Shown one piece after another: positions 23,557 through 33,310 of a stretch of DNA of 64,000 nucleotides. The notes beneath the pieces are model-generated. The model was given only the letters and a program-made list of their open reading frames with translations. It did not search any database and was not told where the DNA came from. The DNA is from Galeruca laticollis (lineage: Eukaryota > Arthropoda > Insecta > Coleoptera > Chrysomelidae), in NCBI GenBank assembly GCA_963921935.1, contig OY998185.1, positions 63,627,717 to 63,691,716 of the forward strand. The letters are read 5' to 3'. The translations under genes were made by a program, and so were the position numbers. Each line of letters opens with the position of its first letter. Position 1 is the stretch's first letter.

Positions 23557-24599
23557 TAGACTGGGCCAAAAAAATCGACAATTTTTTTTTCGAAAGTATA
23601 TCAAAAATATTGTTCATGGTGACAAAAAAAATATCGTGAAGGTTTGAGCCATTAATATTAATATTAAGAGGTCTATCATCTTTAATTGCGATTTTTTATT
23701 TGTGCTTTCATTTTTGCGTCAATGCTTTCAAACTATCAAGGTAAAAAAATTCATTCGCACATATATTTTTAGAAAATAAAATTCCCTACAAAAAACGTTT
23801 CTTTGAAAATTTCCGCCAGACAAGCCGTTTCCGAATAATCAAGCGTTAAACATTGATATAATTTTTAGATTTACCTTATTTATTTTGGAATTTTGTAACT
23901 AACGAACAAATAAATATATAGAAATAAGTAATATAGATTTTTGAAGGGAGCCGATGACGCAGAGGGTGAAGTGAACCAGACTTGTATATAAATTGCAACG
24001 ATGAAAATGCATATCTGACGAAGACTATTTAACTCGCGAGCAGACAGTTTGAATTGTTCAATTTGTCCCACTGAGTGGAAGAAAATTGGTTCAACAACGA
24101 AAAAAACAATAATTTACTTTTTCATTCAACTTCAACTGTGAATAACTTTTGAAAAAGTGATTTTATGTAAAAATGTTAAGAAACCTTTTATGTAGAGCAT
24201 TACATTCCCTTCAAAAATCTATATTACTTATGTCTATATATTTACTTGTTCGTTAGTCACAAAATTCCAAAATAAATAAGGTAAATCTAAAAATTATATC
24301 AATGTTTAAAGCTTGATTATTCGGGAACGGCTTGTCTGGGGAAATTTTCAAAAAAACGTTTTTTGTAGGGAATTTAATTTTCTAAAAATATATGTGCGAA
24401 TGAATTTTTTTACCTTGATAGTTTGAAAGCATTGACGCAAAAAATAAAGCTCAAATAAAAAATCGCAATCAAAGATGATAGACCTCTTAATATTAATATT
24501 AAGGGCTCAAACCTTCACGATATTTTTTTTTGTCACCTTGAACAATATTTTCGATATACTTTTGAAAAAAAAAATAGTCGATTTTTTTGGCCCGGTCTA
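23557..24599. mobile_element. Large foldback element with 8-bp target duplication (hAT-like)
   Basis: It starts tagactgggccaaaaaaatc and ends with the mirror gatttttttggcccggtcta. The inverted arms are about 390 bp (23557-23950 against about 24208-24599) with few differences. Perfect 8-bp direct repeats, atgcatat, flank it at 23549-23556 and 24600-24607. An 8-bp duplication points to a hAT, P or Merlin-type transposase acting in trans. The arms contain the palindrome-like run ttaatattaatattaa. The loop of about 250 bp has no coding motif. Open frames in the loop are too short to be a transposase. Confidence 0.85.
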
Positions 24600-24607
24600 A
24601 TGCATAT

Positions 24608-25595
24608 ACTGTCTAAAATCCTGATTAAGTTGCTTACTTTTATAAGCTGTATATATAATTTATTTCCTATTTAGATTCTCTCTTTTGAAAATAAATTTCT
24701 TTATAATATTCCCACAAAAATATGCTCATTCCTTCAATAGTAACAAGATATTTTATTGTTCAGAATATGCCCGCATATAATTGAATATATTTAAGTTGCA
24801 AGGATATTCTATGCATAATTCAATCTCTTGTTATACACAATATCGGTAAACATTTTGGATTTATCGGTAAGATAGAAAAAGTTATCAAATGATATCAATT
24901 CTATCTCAATGATGATTTGTCACCATCTATTTTTTTGAGTGCCTTCGCCATCAACTTCTGTGCTCGTCAGCCTCGTGTTCTGTAGGTTTTGTTACTGTTT
25001 TCTTGGCGTCACTAAAAGAACCTAGAAGTGAGCGGACCAATGAAATAATAATTAAAAAATATTTCCTCCCCATCTTATTTATCAATAATATACCTAGTTC
25101 CAAATACACATTGTTGTTAATCTATTTCGAAATTCATTGTCATCCAACCCTATATATGTTCAAAATAAACATTGCAACCTCAATAACATCAAAATAAAAC
25201 CAGTCAACGTTTAATTTTGCCGCAAATTGGTTCCTATTACAAGAACTGGCTTTATTCTTTCTCATTTTGATTATTTCTCTCTTTTTAGTGAGCGAAATTT
25301 ATAGTTCAATATTGTTGTGTCCTTATTGCTCTTCTTTCGCACTATATTTAAGTTTATAAGGTCAATCAAAAGATTCCGAAAGAAAAAGTTAACCGCTTCG
25401 TCGAAAATTGGTTTTCTCAAGAACCTCAATTCTTAGTATGTTTGTAATAGTAGAGATGATAGTTAATATAAAATAAAAAAAGATATTTGTGTGTCGTTAT
25501 AGACTGTAGATATATGAATTGAAAAAAATATTTATAGAACAATACAAATGACTAGAATAAAAACGCTTTTCCGTGTACCTCCTTTATAAATCTCA
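24608..25595. other. trpgamma intron sequence, nothing recognised
   Basis: No coding or repeat structure is recognised in this A+T-rich stretch. Confidence 0.4.
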
Positions 25596-25599
25596 TTAA

Positions 25600-26790
25600 A
25601 ATATATTTCAGAATAATCTATCATATATTCTCATACGAATCAAGAAGAGTTTTCCTATTAGGTGCCCACTTCTGTAAGGAAAACAACCTGACAAAAGGAT
25701 AGTTGTAACTTCATCACAATGTTTTATAACTTCCTCTTCTGTTTTACTCCCAGTAATAAGGTCGTCAATATAGAAAACTCTTGCAATAAGTTTGGATGAT
25801 TTGTGGTACACATCGGAATTTTCCATGGCTAGTTGTTTTAAGCATCTAACACTTAGCCAAAGTAAAGAAGCCATACCATTAGTAACAGTATTTAGTTCGA
25901 ACTCTTTCACTCCAAAGTATTTTCTGGAGGGTCTACGAGGATCTGTCTGAACATATTGATAATGTCAGCACATGTAACCACTTGGTGTTGATGAAATTTG
26001 AGTAAAATGGATAGAAGATCCTCCTGGATAATAGGACCAACAAATTGCTAATCATTTAGTGATACACCGGTATCGGTTCGAGTCGCTTAGTGGTTTGATT
26101 GGTTTCGTTGAATATTCCGTCATGAGGTAAAAAATATGATACTTCTGAATTGCAGTTTTTTGGAATCATATAACCCAAGGAATAATAGTCTTTCATAAAA
26201 TCGGAATACATTGTTTTCATAGTAAAGGTTTTATTGACAGTTTCCACTGCACAGATTTTAGCCTACGATACGCGGTAATTCGAGAGTTACCCAGAAGTGA
26301 AGGCGATAGTTTAAGTATTTGGACGACAAACCTACTAGAAAGATCACGGTAGGTTGATTTCTGGAATATATCCTCTGCTTGTTGGTCATCAGTAGATAAG
26401 ACGTGAGTATCTCAGTTAAACTCCTCTATCTCCCAAATTTGCTTCATCTGGTTTGGGAGATCAACATTAGAAACATATTTGCAAATAGTTTGTGAAGGAG
26501 TGCCTAGAGAAGTTGATCCTGAGACCACCAATCCTAAAACGGGTTTTTGAGCAATGGGTTTATTTACGTATCTGACCTATGCATATTAAATTATAGAAGA
26601 TGCTAGCACCTAGAAGCATGTATATCTTGTCTACGGTTGCAAATCTTGGATCAGCTAGCTTAAGATGAGTGGGTATTTCAAGAGTCGAAACGTCGACATT
26701 TTGTTCTGGTAATATTTCATTTATCACAGGAATAACAAGACAAGAAACAAGCGATTCGAATTAATTAAACGATACACATTTTGTGGAAGA
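25600..26790 (-). pseudogene. BEL/Pao retrotransposon pol remnant (protease to RT)
   Basis: Minus-strand fragments appear in BEL/Pao order. A protease-like region reads CLVIPVINEILPEQNVD, then LKLADPRFATVDKIYMLLGA. RT start pieces read DFMKDYYSLGYMIPKN and SYFLPHDGIFNETNQTTK. The RT core reads FELNTVTNGMASLLWLSVRC then ARVFYIDDLITGSKTEEEV. The YIDD in FYIDDLITG corresponds to the FYVDDLLTG block of the Pao RT. Several stops and frameshifts separate the fragments, and pieces between PHDGIF and ELNTV are lost or scrambled. Neither LTR was found nearby. It is an old dead copy within the trpgamma intron. Confidence 0.8.
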
Positions 26791-26829
26791 AAGTTGAATT
26801 CACAGAAGGAATTAAAATCGCAATTAGAA

Positions 26830-27560
26830 GAAAAGTGCACGAATTTTATTTTAGGAAAGAAATCCCAGCACTAACTAAAATTTCGGATGAAATGAATAAA
26901 GATTCATATTTGGCTAAAATGTGCCGAACATAACTATGGGAATCGCTACAGGAATTAAAATTTAAATGAACAAAATATGATAGAAAAGCGATTCTAATTG
27001 ATACTGACGAAATTATGTGTTGGAGACGGAGAACAATTTTTAAATTACGTGCAGAAGGCAAACCGATATTTCACTTGGATGAAACATCGGTGAATGAAGT
27101 AAAATGTGGCAGGATACCAACATTCAATCTTCACGACAGGGTTTTTGGAAGGATTTTCTACAGGATTGTTCCGGTAAGTGATGACGTCTAATCATAACTC
27201 ATATTGGCAATGATAATGGGTTTTTAGATGGTGGCCCTTTAATATTCGAAACTTAATAAACTGGAGACTACCATGAAGATATGAACGCCGACGTTTTTGA
27301 GGAATTTTTTGAGCAGATGATCGACCTAATACCAAAAGGTTAAGTCATACTATTAGATAACTCTAGTTACTTTTCTCGTCATATTGAGAAGGGGCGAAAC
27401 ACATCATGGAGAAAAATAGAGATCGTTGAATGGCTAACAGAAAAAATATTAATTTTCCTCAAAAATTAGTCAAACCAGAACTTCTGCAAATTGTAAAATT
27501 GAATAAGCATCTTGATCGATAAGCAGTGGACGAAAGTATTTAGATAAGACTCTGTCATTC
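26830..27560 (+). pseudogene. Second Tc1/IS630-type (DDE_3) transposase pseudogene
   Basis: The plus strand reads VHEFYFRKEIPALTKISDE, then LWESLQELKFK, then the first catalytic block KPIFHLDETSVNE. The next blocks are TGDYHEDMNADVFEEFF and VILLDNSSYFSRHIEKG, with the second Asp in LLDN. They are followed by IVEWLTEKI. These match the same broad family as the pseudogene at 9455-11185 but a different lineage. Stops and frameshifts are frequent, and the C-terminal PPYHC...E block was not found. The two catalytic Asp residues are still readable. No terminal repeats were identified. Confidence 0.75.
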
Positions 27561-27987
27561 TAGAATACCCGTCGGCACAAATAAATTTCTTGTTTTCACA
27601 ACATTCATTACAGCAGATAGGGTAAAATTACATATTTTGTTTGGTCCACTTGTAGTCAGCAAGTCCCATAAAATTTTGATTAATTATTCCGTACCGATTG
27701 CGATTTTACTATAGACCTTAAGTTACTCCGATCTCCAGTTCTAGCTTCCATCAATACTTACTCTGTTGTCAATAGATAGTTTATACTTTGAGAAGCGCCT
27801 TTTTTCTGAATAAATTCTACTTAGTAAAATGTTCACATTAATTGGTTAGTTAAAACGTTGGCGTGTTTTACTTCAAATAAGGAATTTTTAATCGTATATT
27901 CATTATGGTGTACCAAAATGTGTACCTGTTCCAATAACTTTGTTGTCACAGAAGCACAAAAATAATCAAATGTCTCTATTGTTTCAG

Positions 27988-28130
27988 AGTTGGGAAGCTC
28001 TGCCACCAGACACAGCGACTTTCACTCCAGACATTACTCCTCTGATCCTTTCAGCTCATCGGGATAACTACGAAATTATCAAAATCTTGCTGGATAGGGG
28101 CGCCACCTTACCCATGCCGCATGACGTTAG
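27988..28130 (+). CDS. trpgamma: TRPgamma exon 3 of those visible (residues 118-164), last ankyrin repeat
   Basis: The acceptor is ctattgtttcag|AGT and the donor is AG|gtaaga. The exon starts on a codon boundary and ends after two bases of an Arg codon. It encodes SWEALPPDTATFTPDITPLI then SAHRDNYEIIKILLDRGATL and PMPHDVR, the last ankyrin repeat and the link to the TRP_2 domain. The open reading runs 48 bp into the upstream intron, but the splice join HSWE matches the family. The frame is intact. Confidence 0.95.
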
Positions 28131-28889
28131 GTAAGATTACAAGAGCTTGTGCTCATTCTATTTGTTATTTTTGATTCTAGACATATTTTGAAACTAAAAC
28201 TATTTATTTTAATCATTATAACTAATAACCCACACGTGTTTATCATGCATGTAGTTATTAAGTGTTAAGTTAATTTCATATACTTCAATTATATTACGCA
28301 GAGTGCCTATATACATCTACTCTTATTATAATTATCTTTCCTTGCACTGTTTTGGTTTTCCATCCCAATTTTTGAAAATTTCCAATCCATCACATATATT
28401 GACATCACCTCCGCCACTCATTCCCTATAAGAAGGGAATTTTCATCTGTGACACGCATATTTACATTCGACAGTATTTTTAGAACTCAAGGTAAATTTAT
28501 AGTCTCATCTTTCTAAGCACGTCATCTTATCATCCTAGTTCTACTACATTCTGATCGTTTACCTTAATGGAATTTTTTTCTCGTACAATTTTTTTCCTTG
28601 AAATATATCGATAATTTAATGTGTTTTCAATACCAAAATTAATTATACTGTGTCTACGAAGTTTTCACGACATTGTTTACCTAAATTGACACAAATAAAA
28701 AAAAACTTGATAGTATTAATAGTACGTGGGTGGATTAGTTTGGATATATAATATCCTTAATTATGAAGATATATAATGGAAATTTACTTAAAAGTAGGTG
28801 GGTAATCAGTAAAGTACTTGCCAAAAAGCGAAACAATACAAAATATATTAATTTATAGAACTATTCTAACGTTAGTAATTTTTATACTG
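28131..28889. other. trpgamma intron sequence, nothing recognised
   Basis: A+T-rich intron without recognisable coding or repeat features. Confidence 0.4.
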
Positions 28890-29165
28890 ACCTGAACCCA
28901 AGTATCTACCATCTGGAGGTTCAAATAATAATTTTTCAAACTGTTCTTCTCTTGTAAAAACTTTTGCTTTCTTAAAACAGTTAGTTTTAAAAATGTATTA
29001 ATATCAATACCTTGTTTAATACTTAGCATTGATCTTATCATTGAATAGTTTGACCACATTGTGGATCTTTTCATTTTATCTTTTTTAGTTAGTTCCAAAA
29101 AATAAGCTAATGGTACATTTTCAGTATATTTTTTGGCCTTTTTAATTTCACGGGTATCTGCTTCT
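28890..29165 (-). pseudogene. Crypton-type tyrosine-recombinase-like remnant
   Basis: The minus-strand translation gives PLAYFLELTKKDKMKRSTMW, then SNYSMIRSMLSIKQGIDINT. After a frameshift it continues EEQFEKLLFEPPDGRYLG. This resembles the N-terminal SAM-like part of insect Crypton/ZMYM-related tyrosine recombinases (SLWS.YSM...., then a linker ending L..EEI.KFL.EAPD..YL). Only about 85 residues remain, and the catalytic Arg/His/Tyr region is absent. Identification rests on motif spacing alone. Confidence 0.5.
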
Positions 29166-29299
29166 GGTAGTATGTGAACAAGTAGTTTTTATTTCGCCCT
29201 GTAATTAAACTCAAAATCTTGAGAAATCCAGTGAAGAAAACGAATTCAGTCAGCTTTGAGTGGAATAAAGGTTGAAAGAAGTAGATTTTCAACATAATC

Positions 29300-29620
29300 C
29301 ACAAAAGTGACACGGAATTCATGGAGTTAATGATTTCGACGGGTTGACTGGGATCTGTGGTAAAAATGACCATCATGAACAGAATGGAACAGATGTTCGA
29401 AACGTTACATGAAAACATGAAACAGATGGGAAGTCAATTGCAATAGTCATACGAGATCTACAATAGGAAAATAAGAATCTCAAAGAAAAGGAGAGTTCGG
29501 AAATATAGAATAAGACAGTTGGAAGGAATGATCAGATCAAAGAATATTTTAATAAAAGACATTAAGGATGAAAAGCAGAAGAACGAAGAGGAACTAAATA
29601 GAAAGACTTAAATAGATATA
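29300..29620 (+). pseudogene. Possible LINE ORF1-like coiled-coil remnant
   Basis: The plus strand reads NRMEQMFETLHENMKQMGSQ and later QLEGMIRSKNILIKDIKDEK. This is similar in style to the coiled-coil ORF1 proteins of insect RTE-like LINEs, where a heptad region precedes RxNNivikGi. Stops interrupt it. Highly charged A-rich sequence continues near 30,780-31,200 without a clear motif. The call is weak and could be compositional chance. Confidence 0.25.
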
Positions 29621-29884
29621 GAAGATGTTCAAAGTATAGTGAAGTACATAAAAAATAGAATAGATCAATAGTAATAAAAGTGACAAAAGGAAACACAAAA
29701 GAAGAGATTCTTTAAAAAGGGTACAAATGTCTAGATTGATGAAGATTTCCCAATGAACACACAAGAAGAAAGAAAAGATACCGCAATTCAGAGAAACTAG
29801 AAGCAAAGAACACACAGCATATATTAAATATAACAAATTAATAATAAATAAACGGTTTTAAAGATTGAAACTAACTTTTCCGCA

Positions 29885-30590
29885 TCTGTGACCCTGAACA
29901 ATATTCTATCATAAAATTGTTACTTGTATACACTTCGGGGGATGTATCGTGCTAACAAACCGGAATTTCTCCAGTCTCTAGTCAACTGAAAATCAATAGG
30001 GTACATCTGTGAGACAACAATATTCAATCATAAAATTGATCAATCGTATACTCTCTGGAGGCTGTATCGTGCTAACAAAATGAAAATTCTCCAAAAATGA
30101 CAAATTTTGGTACTTCAAGTACCATAGCATCCGTTTTAGTGGGTTTAGTGAGCTGAATATCAATTGGGTATATCTTTGAGACGCTGTGAATAATATCCAA
30201 TCATAAAATTGGTCACTTCTATATACTCCGGTGCTAACAAACTGAAACCTCCAAAAATGACAAAAATATCGTACTTAAAGTACTGTAGTACCTGTTGTAT
30301 TGACTCTGGTGAACTGAAAATCAATAGGGTCCATCAGTGAGATGTCCTGAATAATATGCAATCATAAAATTGGTGACTTGTTGAGCTCCGGAGGCTGTAT
30401 CGTGCTAACAAACTGAAATTTCTCAAAAAATGACAAAATGTCGTACTTGGAGTACCATAGCACCCGTTGTACTGGCTCTCGTGAGCTAAAAATCAATAGA
30501 GTTCATCTGTGATATGTCCTCAACAATATTCCATCATAAAATTGGTGACTTATTGCACTCCGGAGGCTGTATCGTGCTAACAAGACATGT
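29885..30590. repeat. Tandem repeat, about 4.5 units of 120-172 bp
   Basis: Each unit contains atcataaaattggt, then ctccggaggctgtatcgtgc, taacaaactgaaa, tccaaaaatgacaaa, a palindrome-like site around gtacttcaagtac, and gagctgaaaatcaatagggt followed by catctgtgag. The anchor atcataaaattg recurs near 29910, 30029, 30200, 30361 and 30532. The first unit is shorter. It is an ordinary minisatellite inside the intron, and I see no coding content. Confidence 0.8.
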
Positions 30591-31998
30591 AAGGAAAAGT
30601 GGCCGACGACAACGACGACGACATACACACAGGATTTTTTTTCTAAAAACCGTTTTTTCGTGTTGTTGTTGATGGAAAACGGAAAAATAACTCAAAAAAA
30701 ATTCGAAATTCCAACTTTTTTTGGGGTAAACCAATACTTTTCTCGCATAATAGATAGGTTGGGTGGAAAAGTAATAATGAAGATAAGATAAAAGAAACTA
30801 ACAGTCAAAAAAGAACAATTGGTGAAAGATCACCAGATGGAGGAAGCAATGAAGAAAAATTTCAAAAGATAACTAGAATGGAAGAAAACTAAAAACAACT
30901 GATAAGATACAGCGGAAACAAAAAGTACTGACAACGAGAACGGATAATGTAATGGAATATATAATAAACATAAAAACAGGAAAAATCGAGACAAAACTGA
31001 AAGAAGAAACGAAAATAGAAGCAACAACTGGGAAACTAATGACAGACGAAGAAAAGTAACAGGGAAATGATCTATATAAAATGTGAATATTTACATTGGA
31101 TAAAAAAATCAAGAGATATGTGACAGAGCTTAACAACCAAAAAAGAAAGAGTTTGTTGATTGAGAAGAAGAAGTAGTAAGTGATCTGGTATTGTTGAAGG
31201 GAAATCAAGAAATTTAAAAGAAATATTAATATAAATCCTTGCAAAGTACATTCAAAAGTATAAAAAGCAAAATAAATAATTAGTACTACCGGACAGTGAA
31301 ATTTTCAGCTCAAGTCCAGTTGTTTGCTGCAATTGGCATATCTTCACACTTATTGGTATTGGTTTTGGAGAATATAGTATCTACAAAAAGTCTGAACATC
31401 TTTGTTGTCTTGTGAATAAGGACAGTGAATCTATATATTTCCGTACCGATAATAATAATCATAATTTGAAGTATAATAAGTTGTACATCCGAGAATAAAA
31501 AACACTTTGAATGTACGTTAATACAGCTTACCTGACCATAGTAATAGTATTGATATTTAGTTGAGTTCACTATTTTGATTTATTCACATATCTTCACAAG
31601 TAAATTAATTTTTGTACTAATATATAAGTAATTGTTTTCACTAACGAAAATTTACTTATACTATTAAACTATTTATATTTAAATGTTTTTTGTTTATTGC
31701 AATTCGAATCATCTAAATATAAATATTTTGTGGAAACACGTGGTTTAGACTATGATTCTGGTCAACTCAAAAATATTGGATGGCTTACAACGCTCCACCT
31801 ACGAGTTCTAAATGCATCTGTTTTGTTTCACACAATAATTGCTATCAAGACTTCCTCATATCTAAATAATAAAAGAAGATTCAGAACAAATGTTAATAAC
31901 ATCAATATTCGCAAGAAAAATCATCTAACTCTACCTCACCATCGAACAAGTGCATACAATGGATCTTTTTCATGTTACAGTGTAAAGACATTCAATTG

Positions 31999-32614
31999 AA
32001 AAAAATTAACTGTCTCGACCCTTACTTCGTGGAATCTGCTTCTAAAACATCTACTTGACACCAATCATTCATTGACACCTAACACAGAACTAGAAGTGCT
32101 GCATATTTGTGATAAGAAACAAGAACTGGATTTCCTTGAAGAGCTGGAAATTAGAAGACACTTAAGAAACCCACAATATGAAGTTGTCAATGAACAGATA
32201 AATCCAGGGAGTTCTCCACTATTAAACTGTCTTCTTAAGTGATAATTGTAAAGATCAGCAGATATAGTTTTCCTGGTTTTCTATATCATTGCACAGTTAT
32301 ACTGATCTTAATTGGAAAAATGATATCCAGGATATCACCATAGGGCTAATAATATCTAAGCTTCAATATTTGTAATATCACATCTTCTTCTTTTTCTATA
32401 AACATATATTAAGCCAATCACAAGTTAGGTTACTTCTTGGTCTAGCCAAAAATATAACTACTAAACATCAGGTAGGCATAAAATGAAATGTAACTTCTGT
32501 CATTCTGACGATGATATTGATTTATCGAAACAATTGTCAATTTTTTAGAATTTTCAATAACTTTTATTATATTGTGGAATTAACTAGAGACCGTGAGTTT
32601 CATTTAAAAACACC
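31999..32614 (+). mobile_element. Penelope-like element copy B (3' fragment, 8-bp target duplication)
   Basis: The insert begins with an inverted stub of the PLE terminus (attaactgtctcgaccctta). It then jumps into the end of the GIY-YIG domain (KHLLDTNHSLTPNTELEVLH ... SSPLLNCLLK, stop near 32240) and ends with the pLTR. Flanking direct repeats ttcaattg lie at 31991-31998 and 32615-32622. It is 616 bp, extremely 5'-truncated and non-coding. It is about as similar to copy D as to copy A. Confidence 0.85.
32495..32550 (+). ncRNA. Hammerhead-ribozyme-like motif, PLE copy B
   Basis: Outer stem I is ttctg (32495-32499) with tagaa (32546-32550). The inner stem att/aat flanks the core CTGACGA (32505-32511). 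Stem II is GATA/TATC, followed by GAAAC (32527-32531) and a minimal stem III ending GTC, with predicted cleavage after 32538. This is the best-preserved of the four motifs. One unpaired T precedes stem II. Confidence 0.6.
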
Positions 32615-33148
32615 TTCAATTGGTTTTGTGATAGGTTTGATATCAGTCTCAGTAAAACTCATTTTAAAAATAAGTTGTAAAGCCTCCAATATTATACAAG
32701 TTAAGGTAGATACAATAGTGTAGTTGTATATAATCAAATTCAATCATTTTTCATTATTCATGTATTCATAATAAAAATGTGAACATTTTGTTGGGTAAAT
32801 AATGTCTGTTTTGATAATATTTTAAAATGCTGTAGATAAAATAATTTTTAATGTATAAAGTAATGCAAAACGCGTACTGAAAAATTTCTCAACTTTTTCA
32901 AATAGATCACCTCGTATATTATGACGTTATTAGAAAGAACTGTCCTCTAAGCTTCGTCGATAATTATTGTACAATGTGACATTGAAATTTCAGTTGACGG
33001 TTCCTAAAAGGATTCATCAGATTTTGAGAAAATAATGATCTATGCTCCTGTCTATGAGATTTTTTCTTATTTTCATCCTCATTATCATAACTTCCTGACC
33101 TATCAAAAACCCAGCTACTTACACTTCACACTTTTTTTGAACTTTCAG

Positions 33149-33310
33149 ATGCGGGTGCGACGAGTGTGTCACATCCAGAATGGAGGACTCTTTGCGACAC
33201 TCGAGAAGCAGGATCAACGCTTACAGAGCTCTGGCTTCTCCGTCCCTCATAGCCCTATCATCGAAGGATCCCATTCTAACCGCCTTTGAACTCTCTTGGG
33301 AGTTGCGTAG
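33149..33310 (+). CDS. trpgamma: TRPgamma exon 4 of those visible (residues 165-218), TRP_2 domain
   Basis: The acceptor is tgaactttcag|A and the donor is GTAG|gtaagt. The exon completes the split Arg and ends with two bases of another Arg codon. It encodes CGCDECVTSRMEDSLRHSRS, then RINAYRALASPSLIALSSKD and PILTAFELSWELR. This is the TRP_2 region that links the ankyrin repeats to the linker helices in TRPC channels. The CGC.EC cysteine cluster, which contributes to a zinc or redox site in TRPC proteins, is retained. Confidence 0.95.

Larger units (their letters stand above)
31690..32700 (+). pseudogene. Non-LTR retrotransposon C-terminal remnant, split by PLE copy B
   Basis: The frame reads TRGLDYDSGQLKNIGWLTT, LNASVLFHTIIAIKTSSYLN, NINIRKKNHLTLPHHRTSAY and YSVKTFN up to 31998. 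It resumes after the PLE insertion at 32623 as WFCDRFDISLSKTHFKNK. The wording (RGLDY...GWL.V..R...N...LFHKII.....YL) matches the region after the RT in insect LINEs. Reading the 8-bp target duplication once joins the two halves in frame, which supports this assignment. The RT core is not present nearby. Confidence 0.65.

Noticed and set aside
29885..30590. Repeats considered as a CRISPR-like array
   Set aside because: Units are 120-172 bp with no unique spacers, and the DNA is animal nuclear.
30600..30640. cgacgacaacgacgacgac run
   Set aside because: Short simple-sequence stretch without context; not informative.
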